Source of the DNA: JANRIC01 sp033765345
Lineage (GTDB): Bacteria > Bacteroidota > Bacteroidia > Cytophagales > Microscillaceae
Direction: 5' to 3'
Length of the DNA stretch: 17,003 nt
Assembly (NCBI GenBank): GCA_033765345.1
Contig: JANRIC010000031.1
Span: 1-17,003 of the forward strand
Both the position numbers and the translations under genes were made by a program. Positions 1 to 7,057 of this stretch are shown in pieces (the first letter of the stretch is position 1; every line of letters starts with the position of its first letter). The notes under the pieces were generated by a model. The model was not told where the DNA came from. It did not search any database and saw nothing but the letters and a program-made list of their open reading frames with translations.

Positions 1-140
1 TCGTGCGGCTTGAGCGAATGAATAATTCATTTACTGGTTATTAGAACACGGATGACAAGGACTTTGTACGAACAGCATGTATAATCTGCCTCGGATAAAA
101 ACAAGTTCGGTAGATTCTGAGAATCACTTAATTTTGTACT
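1..140. other. Left-edge intergenic region
   Basis: No gene can be supported here. One forward frame entering from the edge is open to a TAG at 42-44 and could be the tail of an upstream gene, but only 13 codons are visible. A short near-perfect palindrome (AATGAAT, one base, ATTCATT) lies at 17-31. The region ends in a candidate promoter just before the first gene. Confidence 0.4.
106..136 (+). promoter_or_regulatory. Candidate Bacteroidota promoter, possibly giving a leaderless mRNA
   Basis: TAATTTTG at 129-136 matches the Bacteroidota -7 consensus TAnnTTTG. TTCG at 106-109 is a one-mismatch -33 element (consensus TTTG) with a 19-base spacer. The -7 box ends only four bases before the ATG at 141, so transcription would begin at or beside the start codon. 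A second in-frame ATG lies at 147. The motif is short and AT-rich, so chance occurrence is possible. Confidence 0.4.
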
Positions 141-1100
141 ATGAACATGGAAGACATTTTATGGGGAATTGCCATCGGGGATGCTTTTGGTGCCGGGATC
201 GAGTTTCAGGATAGAGACTGGATCAGGGCAAACGTAGATTTTACTAAATTTATCAATGCCCGTGACAGACCTTTTGAACAATACCACGACTGGGAGTATA
301 CCGACGATACCGAAATGACGCTGGGTCTGATCAAGGCTTTGATTTCAGGCAGAGAATTTACAGAAGACCTTTTGGTAGAATACTGGATTCGGGAATACGA
401 AGAAGACCAGCAAATAAAAGGTTATGGTAGAGCCGGACATGGTTCTATGCGCTGGGTCTACAGCGGCGAAAAGGACATCACCTGGGTGCGTGACTATCAG
501 CGCAACAAAGAATTTCCTGGTAATGCTCCCCCAATGAGAGCCGTTCCGCTGGGATTTTTGCCCGAAAACTTGATCGATGCTTATGCCATCATCAATGCAG
601 ATGCCACGCATCCGCATCCACAAGCAAGGGCAGCAAGTGTATTGGTAGCACGAGCAGCACAGTATGTGATTGTACAAAAAGGCAATTTACAAGAGATCAT
701 TTTGCATTGTAGCCACTTTATCCAGGGCTTGGATCAAACTACTTTGGATTTATTGCCTCAAATAGACCTGCTTCCTCCGCCCGATGAATTAGATGAAACT
801 GGGTTTGCACTTTTATGCGGCAAACAGCCTTTGGATAAATTTAATATCAAAGGACTCGGTTCGGATGCTATGCGAACGGCCGCTTGTGTGCTTTATATTT
901 TAAAATACGCCCATCATACTTTTGATGGTTTTAAAAATGCCATTTATATGGGTGGAGATGTGGATTCTTTAGCTTCTATTTGCACCGGAATACTTGCTGG
1001 AAGGTTTGGATTAGATACCATCCCGGCATTTATGAAAGAAAATGTAGAGGGCAAAGAAAAAATCCCTTTAATTGCACAACAATTTATTGCTTATTTATGA
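141..1100 (+). CDS. ADP-ribosylglycohydrolase family protein
   Basis: This 319-residue protein belongs to the ADP-ribosylglycohydrolase (DraG/ARH) family, whose members hydrolyse ADP-ribose from protein side chains or related substrates using two Mg2+ ions. Both metal signatures are visible: TDDTE at 54-58 near the N-terminus, and GGDVDS at 271-276 followed by the small-residue helix typical of the family. Other landmarks are GDAFGAGIEF at 13-22, NAPPMR at 128-133 and DATHPHP at 154-160. Length is normal and no signal peptide is present, so it is probably cytosolic. ATG 141 or ATG 147 could be the start. The stop overlaps the next start (ATGA), implying translational coupling to the FkbM methyltransferase. 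No ADP-ribosyltransferase lies in the window, so the substrate is unknown. Confidence 0.9.
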   Translation: MNMEDILWGIAIGDAFGAGIEFQDRDWIRANVDFTKFINARDRPFEQYHDWEYTDDTEMTLGLIKALISGREFTEDLLVEYWIREYEEDQQIKGYGRAGHGSMRWVYSGEKDITWVRDYQRNKEFPGNAPPMRAVPLGFLPENLIDAYAIINADATHPHPQARAASVLVARAAQYVIVQKGNLQEIILHCSHFIQGLDQTTLDLLPQIDLLPPPDELDETGFALLCGKQPLDKFNIKGLGSDAMRTAACVLYILKYAHHTFDGFKNAIYMGGDVDSLASICTGILAGRFGLDTIPAFMKENVEGKEKIPLIAQQFIAYL

Positions 1101-1888
1101 GTTTGACTCAAAAAATCAAAAATCAGATTGGTATCTGGAAATACCAGCATATTTATAACAACTACTTCTTTGGGCTTTATTTTGATGTTTTTCAGAAAGA
1201 GTATCGCACACAGGGGCTTCGCTTTCAGATTCCTTTTGAAATGACCACCCGTTCTTTCAGAAGTCGGTTTTTTTGGGATGTATACGAAAATAAGGAGAGA
1301 AAATATCTCCAACAGTATCTTTCCCGAGAAGCCTCCGTTTTGGAGCTGGGTGCCTGCTTGGGAGTGGTATCTTGTGTCACCAATAGCTTACTGGCTCATC
1401 CTGAACGGCACGTTGTCTTGGAAGCCAATCCCAAACTCATTCCCTGGATTGTGAAAAACAAAATTCAAAATAATTGCGCTTTTGCGGTAGAAAATACCAT
1501 CATTTCCCAGCGAGAAGCGGTAGACTTTTACCTTCACCCCATGATTATCGCCGGAAATACACAAAGGATTACTCCCGAAAAAGTCACCATCAAAGGAGTA
1601 GGTATTGAATACCTCGAGCAAAAATACGGACTCCAATTCGATACCCTGATGATGGATATCGAGGGGGGAGAATTGGAGTTTCTGGAACAAAATCAAGCAT
1701 TTTTACAAAGAGCTCAATCCGTTTTTATGGAAATTCATCCCGGCAAAAATTTGCTGACTCCCGAGCAAGTCAGTCGATGTTATCAGATTCTTCGTGATTT
1801 AAATTATCAAAGAATCGTTTTGGATGGTAATTTTGAGATATGGCAGAAGCCATCAAGCTACTCACAGACCTATTCAAACTCCTTGTAA
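1097..1888 (+). CDS. FkbM-type SAM-dependent methyltransferase
   Basis: This 263-residue protein is a class I methyltransferase of the FkbM family. FkbM-type enzymes usually O-methylate sugars, polyketides or other small molecules. The SAM-binding motif I is VLELGACLGVVS (81-92), the acidic end of strand 2 is VVLEANP (106-112), and the FkbM hallmark DIEGGELEFL is at 187-196, followed by FMEIHPG at 210-216. The reading frame is open further upstream, but the ATG at 1097 is chosen because it overlaps the preceding stop as ATGA and gives a normal length. The N-terminal 60 residues are rich in aromatic and basic residues, without a signal peptide. The 3' end overlaps the convergent gene by 15 bases. 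The acceptor substrate cannot be read from sequence. Confidence 0.85.
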   Translation: MSLTQKIKNQIGIWKYQHIYNNYFFGLYFDVFQKEYRTQGLRFQIPFEMTTRSFRSRFFWDVYENKERKYLQQYLSREASVLELGACLGVVSCVTNSLLAHPERHVVLEANPKLIPWIVKNKIQNNCAFAVENTIISQREAVDFYLHPMIIAGNTQRITPEKVTIKGVGIEYLEQKYGLQFDTLMMDIEGGELEFLEQNQAFLQRAQSVFMEIHPGKNLLTPEQVSRCYQILRDLNYQRIVLDGNFEIWQKPSSYSQTYSNSL

Positions 1889-3253
1889 ATGTGCCAGTAT
1901 CAAGTCAAATACTTCGGTGGGTTCAATGGTATCTTTGGGCAAGAGCTGTTTTTGACGACTGATGATCAAAGGGCGTTCGTGGCTATCCTGGGTGATTCGT
2001 CCGTGCGAACCCTTCACCAGTGAGGCATCCAAAGGAATAACATCCATCACCATTCTAAAGCCAAGTTTTTTTCGAAGCAGTTTGCTTCCTATTGTGAGCA
2101 TAGGAAATTTGATGGCAGGATTCAGAAACATCTCTACGGGGTCATAGCCCGGTTTTTTATGAATATCTACCATACGGGCATAATCTGGGGCTTTTTTATC
2201 TTCCAGCCAAAAATAATACGTAAACCAAGAATCCTTATTCGCTACTGCAATCAGTTCTCCTGAACGCTCGTGATTGAGGTGATATTTTTCTTTTCCAGCT
2301 TCATCCAGCACCATTTCTACTCCTTCCACACTAGCCAATAATTCTTTGACGGCGGGAATATCTTGAGGATTCTCTATATAAATATGAGCTATTTGATGAT
2401 CTGCTACGGCAAAAGCACGGCTTTCTCCGGCATCGAGCAGTTCAAGACCTCTTTCTTCCCGAATGGCGATATAGCCTTTTTTGCGTAAAATACGATTGAG
2501 ATGAATGGGATTATGCACAGGAGTAATGGCATATTCAGACAGAATAATCACTTGTGCATCTGCTTTTTTTTCATAATAAGTGATTAAATCTTTACAAACG
2601 CCATCAATTTCTTTTAAATCTTTGGAGATGCTGCTGTGATTGTGCCCGTGTCGCTGAAAATTATAATCGAGGTGTGGCAAATAAATCAAGGTCAGGGTAG
2701 GGTCATATATCTTGTCGGTCATGATAGAAGCGTCGGCAATCCATCGGCTTGATTTGATCGAGGTATTGGGTCCCCAAAAATTAAAGAGTGGGAAAGTACC
2801 CAGTGCTTTTTGTAGCCTATCCCTAAGATCAGCCGGATGTGAATAACAATCTGGAATTTTGCGCCCATCCGCCAAGTAGTTGGGGCGTGGAGTGACGCTG
2901 TAATCTGCTGCGGAATACATATTATACCACCAAAACATATTGGCACAGGTAAAGGATGGATATAAATCACGGGCTTTATCCCAGATTTTGGGGCTTTGTA
3001 TCAGCTTATTGGATTGTTTCCAGAATTTTACCTCGGCTTCATCTCTAAAATACCAACCATTGGCTACAATCCCGTGTTCGTGGGGGTATTTGCCCGTCAA
3101 ATAAGTCGCCTGAGCCGAACAAGTCACCGCAGGTAATACCGGAATGATAGAAGCCATACGGGCAGTATCAGCCCATTGACTCAAAAAGGGCATATCGAGG
3201 GTTAGGCAGGCAGGGCTAAGCCCAACCACATTAATAACAACAGTTTTTTTCAT
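1874..3253 (-). CDS. Alkaline-phosphatase-superfamily protein, EboF-like, with altered metal ligands
   Basis: This 459-residue protein has the type I phosphodiesterase/nucleotide pyrophosphatase fold pattern. The putative nucleophile is Thr44 in PAVTCSAQATYLTG, followed by EHGIVANGWYFRD (59-71). Later landmarks are LPHLDYNFQRHG (192-203) and KGSHGRI (414-420). Several canonical ligands differ. The N-terminal Asp is replaced (INVVGLSP, 7-14), and the usual SDHG motif reads SEYA (239-242). From memory, the same changes occur in the EboF-like subgroup named after the ebo cluster of bacteria and algae, for example the NVVGLTP start. That placement is an inference, since no other ebo gene is here. 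No signal peptide is evident. Catalysis, if any, probably uses an altered metal site. The fold assignment is firm and the activity is not. Confidence 0.75.
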   Translation of the reverse strand: MKKTVVINVVGLSPACLTLDMPFLSQWADTARMASIIPVLPAVTCSAQATYLTGKYPHEHGIVANGWYFRDEAEVKFWKQSNKLIQSPKIWDKARDLYPSFTCANMFWWYNMYSAADYSVTPRPNYLADGRKIPDCYSHPADLRDRLQKALGTFPLFNFWGPNTSIKSSRWIADASIMTDKIYDPTLTLIYLPHLDYNFQRHGHNHSSISKDLKEIDGVCKDLITYYEKKADAQVIILSEYAITPVHNPIHLNRILRKKGYIAIREERGLELLDAGESRAFAVADHQIAHIYIENPQDIPAVKELLASVEGVEMVLDEAGKEKYHLNHERSGELIAVANKDSWFTYYFWLEDKKAPDYARMVDIHKKPGYDPVEMFLNPAIKFPMLTIGSKLLRKKLGFRMVMDVIPLDASLVKGSHGRITQDSHERPLIISRQKQLLPKDTIEPTEVFDLILAHLQGV

Positions 3254-3567
3254 AAGAGATTCGGTATTTCCAATTTGATCGTCTAAGTTTCAAAAAAAAA
3301 TCATCAATCCCTAAATTTTTAAAGCTTTAATTTATTCAATGATCGATACCCACCACAAAGACAGGCAATGAAAATGGGTTTTGAGAGAGAAAATTGCTTG
3401 TTAGTACAGCCATAACGCTTACTATTGGATGAATCTATCAAGGAAATTTCAAGCTGTAAGTACTCAAAAAACTATAATTTGGGTAAAATCTTTGACAATC
3501 ATAGTATAATTCTTTCTTTTTTTCTTAAATTAGAAACAATTGCAAGTAAAATCTTAAATACGCTGGC
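3254..3567. other. Divergent intergenic region, 314 bp
   Basis: This gap separates the divergent EboF-like and serine-hydrolase genes, so it should hold promoters for both. It is AT-rich. A perfect 12-bp palindrome TTAAAGCTTTAA lies at 3319-3330 about 65 bases upstream of the minus-strand start and could be an operator. No exact TAnnTTTG was found on either strand. AATCTTTG at 3487-3494 is a one-mismatch candidate for the plus-strand gene, without a clear -33 element. No RNA gene or small conserved ORF is recognisable. Confidence 0.4.
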
Positions 3568-4815
3568 ATGACTACACGAGATTCCAAATATTCATTCCAA
3601 AAAAGAATGGAAATAGAAGCCCTTCGCCCCGAAGAGGTAGGCATGTCTTTGAAGGGTTTAAATCGTATCAACGAATTGATACAACAAGCCATTCAACGCA
3701 GAAGCATTCCCGGTGCAGTAGGACTTATTGCTCGCAAAGGGCACACTGTTTACTTGAATAGCCTGGGGATGAATTCATTAGAATCCAACCAAAGCCTCAA
3801 AAAGGACGATATTTTTGTGATTGCTTCTATGACCAAAGCCATTACATCGGTAGCTGTGATGATGCTTTATGAAGAAGGTAAATTTGAGTTGGATACACCA
3901 ATTGCGGATTTTATTCCCGAATTTAGAAAGTCTACTGTCATCCAGGACTTTGATAAAGACCAACTGAGTTACACCACCCAGCCTCTCAAACAGACCATTA
4001 CCATTCGTCATTTGCTGAACCACACCTCTGGAATCGGATATGCTTTTTTAGACGCACGCCTCAGGGCATTGAATAAAAAACTGGGGGGTATTTCCCCGCA
4101 TAAAACCCTTCGTGAAAATATGCCTTATTTTGCACAATTGCCTCTTTTGCACCAACCCGGTGAAAGCTGGACGTATGGGTACAGCACCGATATTTTGGGT
4201 TATTTGATTGAACAGGTGTCCAAAATGACTTTGGATCAGTTTTTTGAGAAGAAGATATTCAAACCCCTTTTGATGAATGATACCCATTTTCATCTCCCTC
4301 CCGAAAAGTTCGACCGATACACGACCCGTTACCTCAAAACCCTGGGAAATCACTTGGTAGCACTCCCCAAAACCTTACCCGACAAATCCAGAAACTTATT
4401 TCTTTCTGGTGGGGGAGGTTTACTCTCTACGGCATTTGATTATGGGCGTTTTTTGCAGATGTTATTGCAAGGAGGGACACTCGATGGAAAAAAAATATTG
4501 TCTCCCGCCAGCATTCAGCTCATGACCCGTAATCAAATTGACCGACACCACGCTTATGAAAAAGAATTTCCTTTTCTCAACGGATTGGATAAATTCGGCT
4601 TAGGATTTATGATTTACACGCCTGAAAGCGTAAAACACCGGAAAATCAACGCTGGCAGTTACGGTTGGGCGGGTTCGTACAATACCTGGTATTGGGTTGA
4701 CCCCAAAGCAGAAATGTACGGAATCTTACTCACACAGGTCATTCCCTTCTCTGACCAGGAAAGTGTGCGGCTCTACGAACAATTTCAGGATTTGACCTAC
4801 GAGGCCATGCTGTAA
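3568..4815 (+). CDS. Serine hydrolase of the beta-lactamase/penicillin-binding protein superfamily
   Basis: This 415-residue protein has the class C beta-lactamase/DD-peptidase-like fold, a family including esterases, peptidases and lactamases. The catalytic SxxK motif is SMTK at 87-90. The Tyr motif is YST at 205-207, in place of the more usual YxN. HTSGIGY is at 152-158, and GGGGLLST (281-288) and a C-terminal GWAGSYNTWYWVD stretch (366-378), which supplies the third motif region, are also typical. No signal peptide or lipobox is present, so a cytoplasmic esterase-like role is as likely as cell-wall work. A second ATG at 3607 (residue 14) follows an A-rich stretch and is a credible alternative start. 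It stands alone between a divergent gene and a 183-base gap. The substrate is unknown, and antibiotic hydrolysis should not be assumed. Confidence 0.88.
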   Translation: MTTRDSKYSFQKRMEIEALRPEEVGMSLKGLNRINELIQQAIQRRSIPGAVGLIARKGHTVYLNSLGMNSLESNQSLKKDDIFVIASMTKAITSVAVMMLYEEGKFELDTPIADFIPEFRKSTVIQDFDKDQLSYTTQPLKQTITIRHLLNHTSGIGYAFLDARLRALNKKLGGISPHKTLRENMPYFAQLPLLHQPGESWTYGYSTDILGYLIEQVSKMTLDQFFEKKIFKPLLMNDTHFHLPPEKFDRYTTRYLKTLGNHLVALPKTLPDKSRNLFLSGGGGLLSTAFDYGRFLQMLLQGGTLDGKKILSPASIQLMTRNQIDRHHAYEKEFPFLNGLDKFGLGFMIYTPESVKHRKINAGSYGWAGSYNTWYWVDPKAEMYGILLTQVIPFSDQESVRLYEQFQDLTYEAML

Positions 4816-4849
4816 TAAATTTTTTTAAGCCAAATAATCTTCAATTGTA

Positions 4850-4857
4850 TAAATTTG
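4850..4857 (+). promoter_or_regulatory. Possible -7 element (TAAATTTG) upstream of the DUF1684 gene
   Basis: TAAATTTG fits TAnnTTTG exactly but lacks a TTG-type -33 element at the expected spacing. It would leave an untranslated leader of about 140 bases. The 183-base gap (4816-4998) holds little else apart from a weak 5-bp inverted repeat, AGGCA/TGCCT, near 4958-4977. A chance match is quite possible. Confidence 0.25.
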
Positions 4858-4998
4858 CACACGCATGAGTAGTCCAAGGTAATTAGTCGATAATCTGTGG
4901 TAAATACAATTATATGATTATCAGTTAATTATTGAATAAGTCATATGAACTAATTATAGGCAACTACTTATATGCCTCGAATTAATTTTTGAAAACTC

Positions 4999-5604
4999 AT
5001 GAAAAAAATTCAGTGGATTGTAATTGGGCTCGGCTTGTTGAGCATCCTAGCTTATGGAATCAGTAGCCTAGAGTTCGAGAATACTTCCATAGATTATGCA
5101 GGAAGTATTGCCCTTAAAAGAGCCGAAATTGAGCGTTTTTTCAAAAGATCGCCCGAATCACCCGTTAAAAATATCAAGGATTTCCCTGGGTTGGATTTTT
5201 ACCCGCCTGATATCAACTACAAAATTGAGGTTAGCCTCGAACTACTTCCAAGTCCTGAAAATATCATGATCTCTACTGGCAAAAGTAAACCTGAAAACTA
5301 CCTGAAATTCGCCTGGGCTAATTTTGAGCTTAAAGGCAAAAAACATCGACTTTTATTGCTCAAACAAAATCTGCAAGACCCCTTTCTTTTTCTGGCATTC
5401 AGTGATTTGACCAGTGGCAAGGCTACCTATGGTGGCGGGCGCTATCTCAATATTCCCTACCAAAACGGACAGAAATCCGCTGTATTGGATTTTAATCTGG
5501 CTTATCATCCATATTGTGTCTACAATCCGGATTACGTATGTCCGCTCCCTCCAGCAGAAAATCATCTCGCAGTAGCTGTAGAGGCCGGCGAAAGGCTGAA
5601 GTAA
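4999..5604 (+). CDS. DUF1684 family protein with N-terminal membrane anchor or signal peptide
   Basis: This 201-residue protein is recognisable as DUF1684 from two conserved blocks. One is FSDLTSGKATYGGGRYL at 134-150. The other is LDFNLAYHPYCVYNPDYVCP at 163-182, followed by LPPAEN and EAGER (195-199). The N-terminus (MKKIQWIVIGLGLLSILAYG) is a hydrophobic signal or anchor, so the domain probably lies outside the cytoplasmic membrane. There is no lipobox Cys. Cys173 and Cys181 in the signature could pair or bind a ligand, but no biochemical role is established for the family to my knowledge. It is a single gene, convergent with the SiaB-like gene 47 bases downstream. No strong terminator hairpin is visible between them. 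Confidence 0.85.
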   Translation: MKKIQWIVIGLGLLSILAYGISSLEFENTSIDYAGSIALKRAEIERFFKRSPESPVKNIKDFPGLDFYPPDINYKIEVSLELLPSPENIMISTGKSKPENYLKFAWANFELKGKKHRLLLLKQNLQDPFLFLAFSDLTSGKATYGGGRYLNIPYQNGQKSAVLDFNLAYHPYCVYNPDYVCPLPPAENHLAVAVEAGERLK

Positions 5605-5651
5605 TTATTAAATAAATAAGGCCAGGTTTTTTATGATAAGACTACCTCGGT

Positions 5652-6215
5652 CTACCTTGTAATCTTAATAGACAAAGTAAAATACGTAAATTGATCACTT
5701 ACTTCTATGAAGGAAGCTCCTAGCCGATTTTCGGAAAGTAAAGCAACCTGAATGAGGCCGATTCCTGCTCCTCGGCTTTTTTGGCTGCGGGGCAAGCTTC
5801 TTTCTTCACGTTTGTAAGAGCGTAAATCTTCACGGGTTAGGGAATTGATCTTGCAGCAACGATCCAATAAGGAAGGTGCATCTATATTTTCTATCAAATT
5901 ACCACAAGATAGCAAATAGTATTCGGGGGTTTGGGTGATCAGTAAAGTACCTAAACTGTCCTGTTTGTCCTGATATTTGGATTTTTCGGCAGAATAATAC
6001 AGAATATTTTGAGCCAGTTCTATAAAAATGGCAAATATTTTTCGCTTGATTTGTTTCTCGTGGGCAAATAGATTACGCACATCCTGTCCCATATCGGCAA
6101 TCAAACCATCTGTAACCGGTCCTTTGTAGGATAAAACAATGTCTTTCTTATGGGAAGGGGTGTAATAATCCAATAGACTAAATTCTTGCTCCATGAATTC
6201 GGGGTTTTGCTCCAT
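5652..6215 (-). CDS. SiaB-like protein kinase (HATPase fold)
   Basis: This 187-residue protein matches the SiaB family of small GHKL/HATPase-fold proteins. In Pseudomonas SiaABCD, SiaB phosphorylates the SiaC protein, which controls the diguanylate cyclase SiaD. The N-box is FIELAQNILYYS (64-75, with Glu66 and Asn70), and the glycine-rich ATP-lid motif is SRGAGIGLIQVAL (147-159). A CGN(L)IEN segment at 104-110 takes the place of the usual DxG box. There is no signal peptide and no other domain. Two starts are possible, ATG 6215 or ATG 6194, and both are followed by Glu-Gln. No SiaC-like, SiaA-like phosphatase or GGDEF gene lies in the window, so the partner must be elsewhere. It stands alone, divergent from the nuclease gene. 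Confidence 0.8.
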   Translation of the reverse strand: MEQNPEFMEQEFSLLDYYTPSHKKDIVLSYKGPVTDGLIADMGQDVRNLFAHEKQIKRKIFAIFIELAQNILYYSAEKSKYQDKQDSLGTLLITQTPEYYLLSCGNLIENIDAPSLLDRCCKINSLTREDLRSYKREERSLPRSQKSRGAGIGLIQVALLSENRLGASFIEVSDQFTYFTLSIKITR

Positions 6216-6261
6216 AAGCTTCTAGCTACCTAATTTCTTGCCAAATTGATTTACAAACTTT

Positions 6262-6269
6262 CAAAAATA
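6262..6269 (-). promoter_or_regulatory. Candidate -7 element for the SiaB-like gene
   Basis: On the minus strand this reads TATTTTTG, an exact TAnnTTTG match. It lies about 47 bases upstream of the ATG at 6215, giving a leader of about 40 bases. No TTG-type -33 box is found at the usual spacing, so support is limited to position and the -7 match. Confidence 0.35.
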
Positions 6270-6403
6270 AGAAGTTTTTGGAGATAAAATGAATTTTAGA
6301 CGCAATGAACTTTGAATTTCTTAAATTTATTCCTAATTTGCTCATGTAAAATTAACATTTTTCAAAAAATTGACGTATTTTATTCATAGCTGATCCCTAT
6401 AAT

Positions 6404-7057
6404 ATGAATTTTGAATTTGCTCAAAAACTATATACCCCAATCTATGATTTTACTTTGGAATATGAACCCTTCTCGTATCTTATTTTATTCATTGGGGCTT
6501 ATCTTTTATATCGTCTACTAGGTATTATTTGGCTTTTTTTGGGACTTTTAGTGCCTTTCCGAGGGCGATTGACCCAGGTAGTGCGCTGTGCAGACGGCGA
6601 TACGATCATTGTCGGGAATCCTAAAAGCCGACGGAGAAGACACAAGGTGCGGCTGATTGGTGTGGATACCCCCGAAAGCCTCCGCTCACTCTATCAGGAT
6701 GTAATGCCCTTCGGGAAAGAAGCCTCTCTTTATACCAAAAAACGCCTCAAGCAAGGTACTTGGGTGATGTTGTTTTATGACCGAGAATCTAGGGATGATT
6801 TTGGGCGAATCTTGGCCTACGTGTATTTGCTCAACGGCGAGTTTTTTAATGCTACACTGGTACGCAAAGGGTATGCTTTTGCCAAAGAATACCCTCCGAA
6901 TCTGAAGCATCAGCGCAAGTTCAACCGACTGGAAAGGTCTGCCAGAGTCCGTAGAAAAGGACTCTGGAGTATCTATCGCTCTGAAACCGAACTTCGAGAA
7001 CGCTACCTGAACTCTTCGGAATATCGTAAATTCAGAAGAATTTATGGGGAGTTTTAA
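6404..7057 (+). CDS. Membrane-anchored thermonuclease (SNase-like) family protein
   Basis: This 217-residue protein has an N-terminal hydrophobic segment (about 22-52, probably one or two helices) followed by a staphylococcal-nuclease domain (about 55-190). Catalytic landmarks of the family are present: DGDT at 64-67, VRLIGVDTPES at 82-92 supplying an Arg, an Asp and a Glu, and DDFGRILAYVYL at 131-142 supplying the second Arg. Known members cleave DNA or RNA with Ca2+. A basic run (SRRRRHK, 75-81) sits inside the domain, and the C-terminal tail is strongly charged. The membrane segment suggests a nuclease held at the membrane, but topology is unresolved. The stop codon overlaps the convergent hemH stop, so the two genes are tail to tail with no terminator between. 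Confidence 0.88.
   Translation: MNFEFAQKLYTPIYDFTLEYEPFSYLILFIGAYLLYRLLGIIWLFLGLLVPFRGRLTQVVRCADGDTIIVGNPKSRRRRHKVRLIGVDTPESLRSLYQDVMPFGKEASLYTKKRLKQGTWVMLFYDRESRDDFGRILAYVYLLNGEFFNATLVRKGYAFAKEYPPNLKHQRKFNRLERSARVRRKGLWSIYRSETELRERYLNSSEYRKFRRIYGEF

Noticed and set aside
980..1096. 39-residue extension of the FkbM gene inside the glycohydrolase
   Set aside because: The ATGA overlap at 1097 gives a standard-length protein, and the extension is an out-of-frame reading of the upstream gene.
141..1888. Toxin-antitoxin system of the DarTG type
   Set aside because: The glycohydrolase is not a macrodomain protein and no ADP-ribosyltransferase is adjacent. The neighbour is a methyltransferase.
3568..4815. 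Antibiotic-resistance beta-lactamase
   Set aside because: The superfamily is broad, the Tyr motif is YST, and there is no signal peptide. A general serine hydrolase is the safer call.
5605..5651. Terminator between the DUF1684 and SiaB-like genes
   Set aside because: A T-run is present, but no stem longer than about four pairs precedes it on either strand.
6370..6403. TTGACG and TATAAT upstream of the nuclease gene
   Set aside because: The spacer is 22 bases and TATAAT touches the start codon. Bacteroidota sigma factors do not use this consensus.
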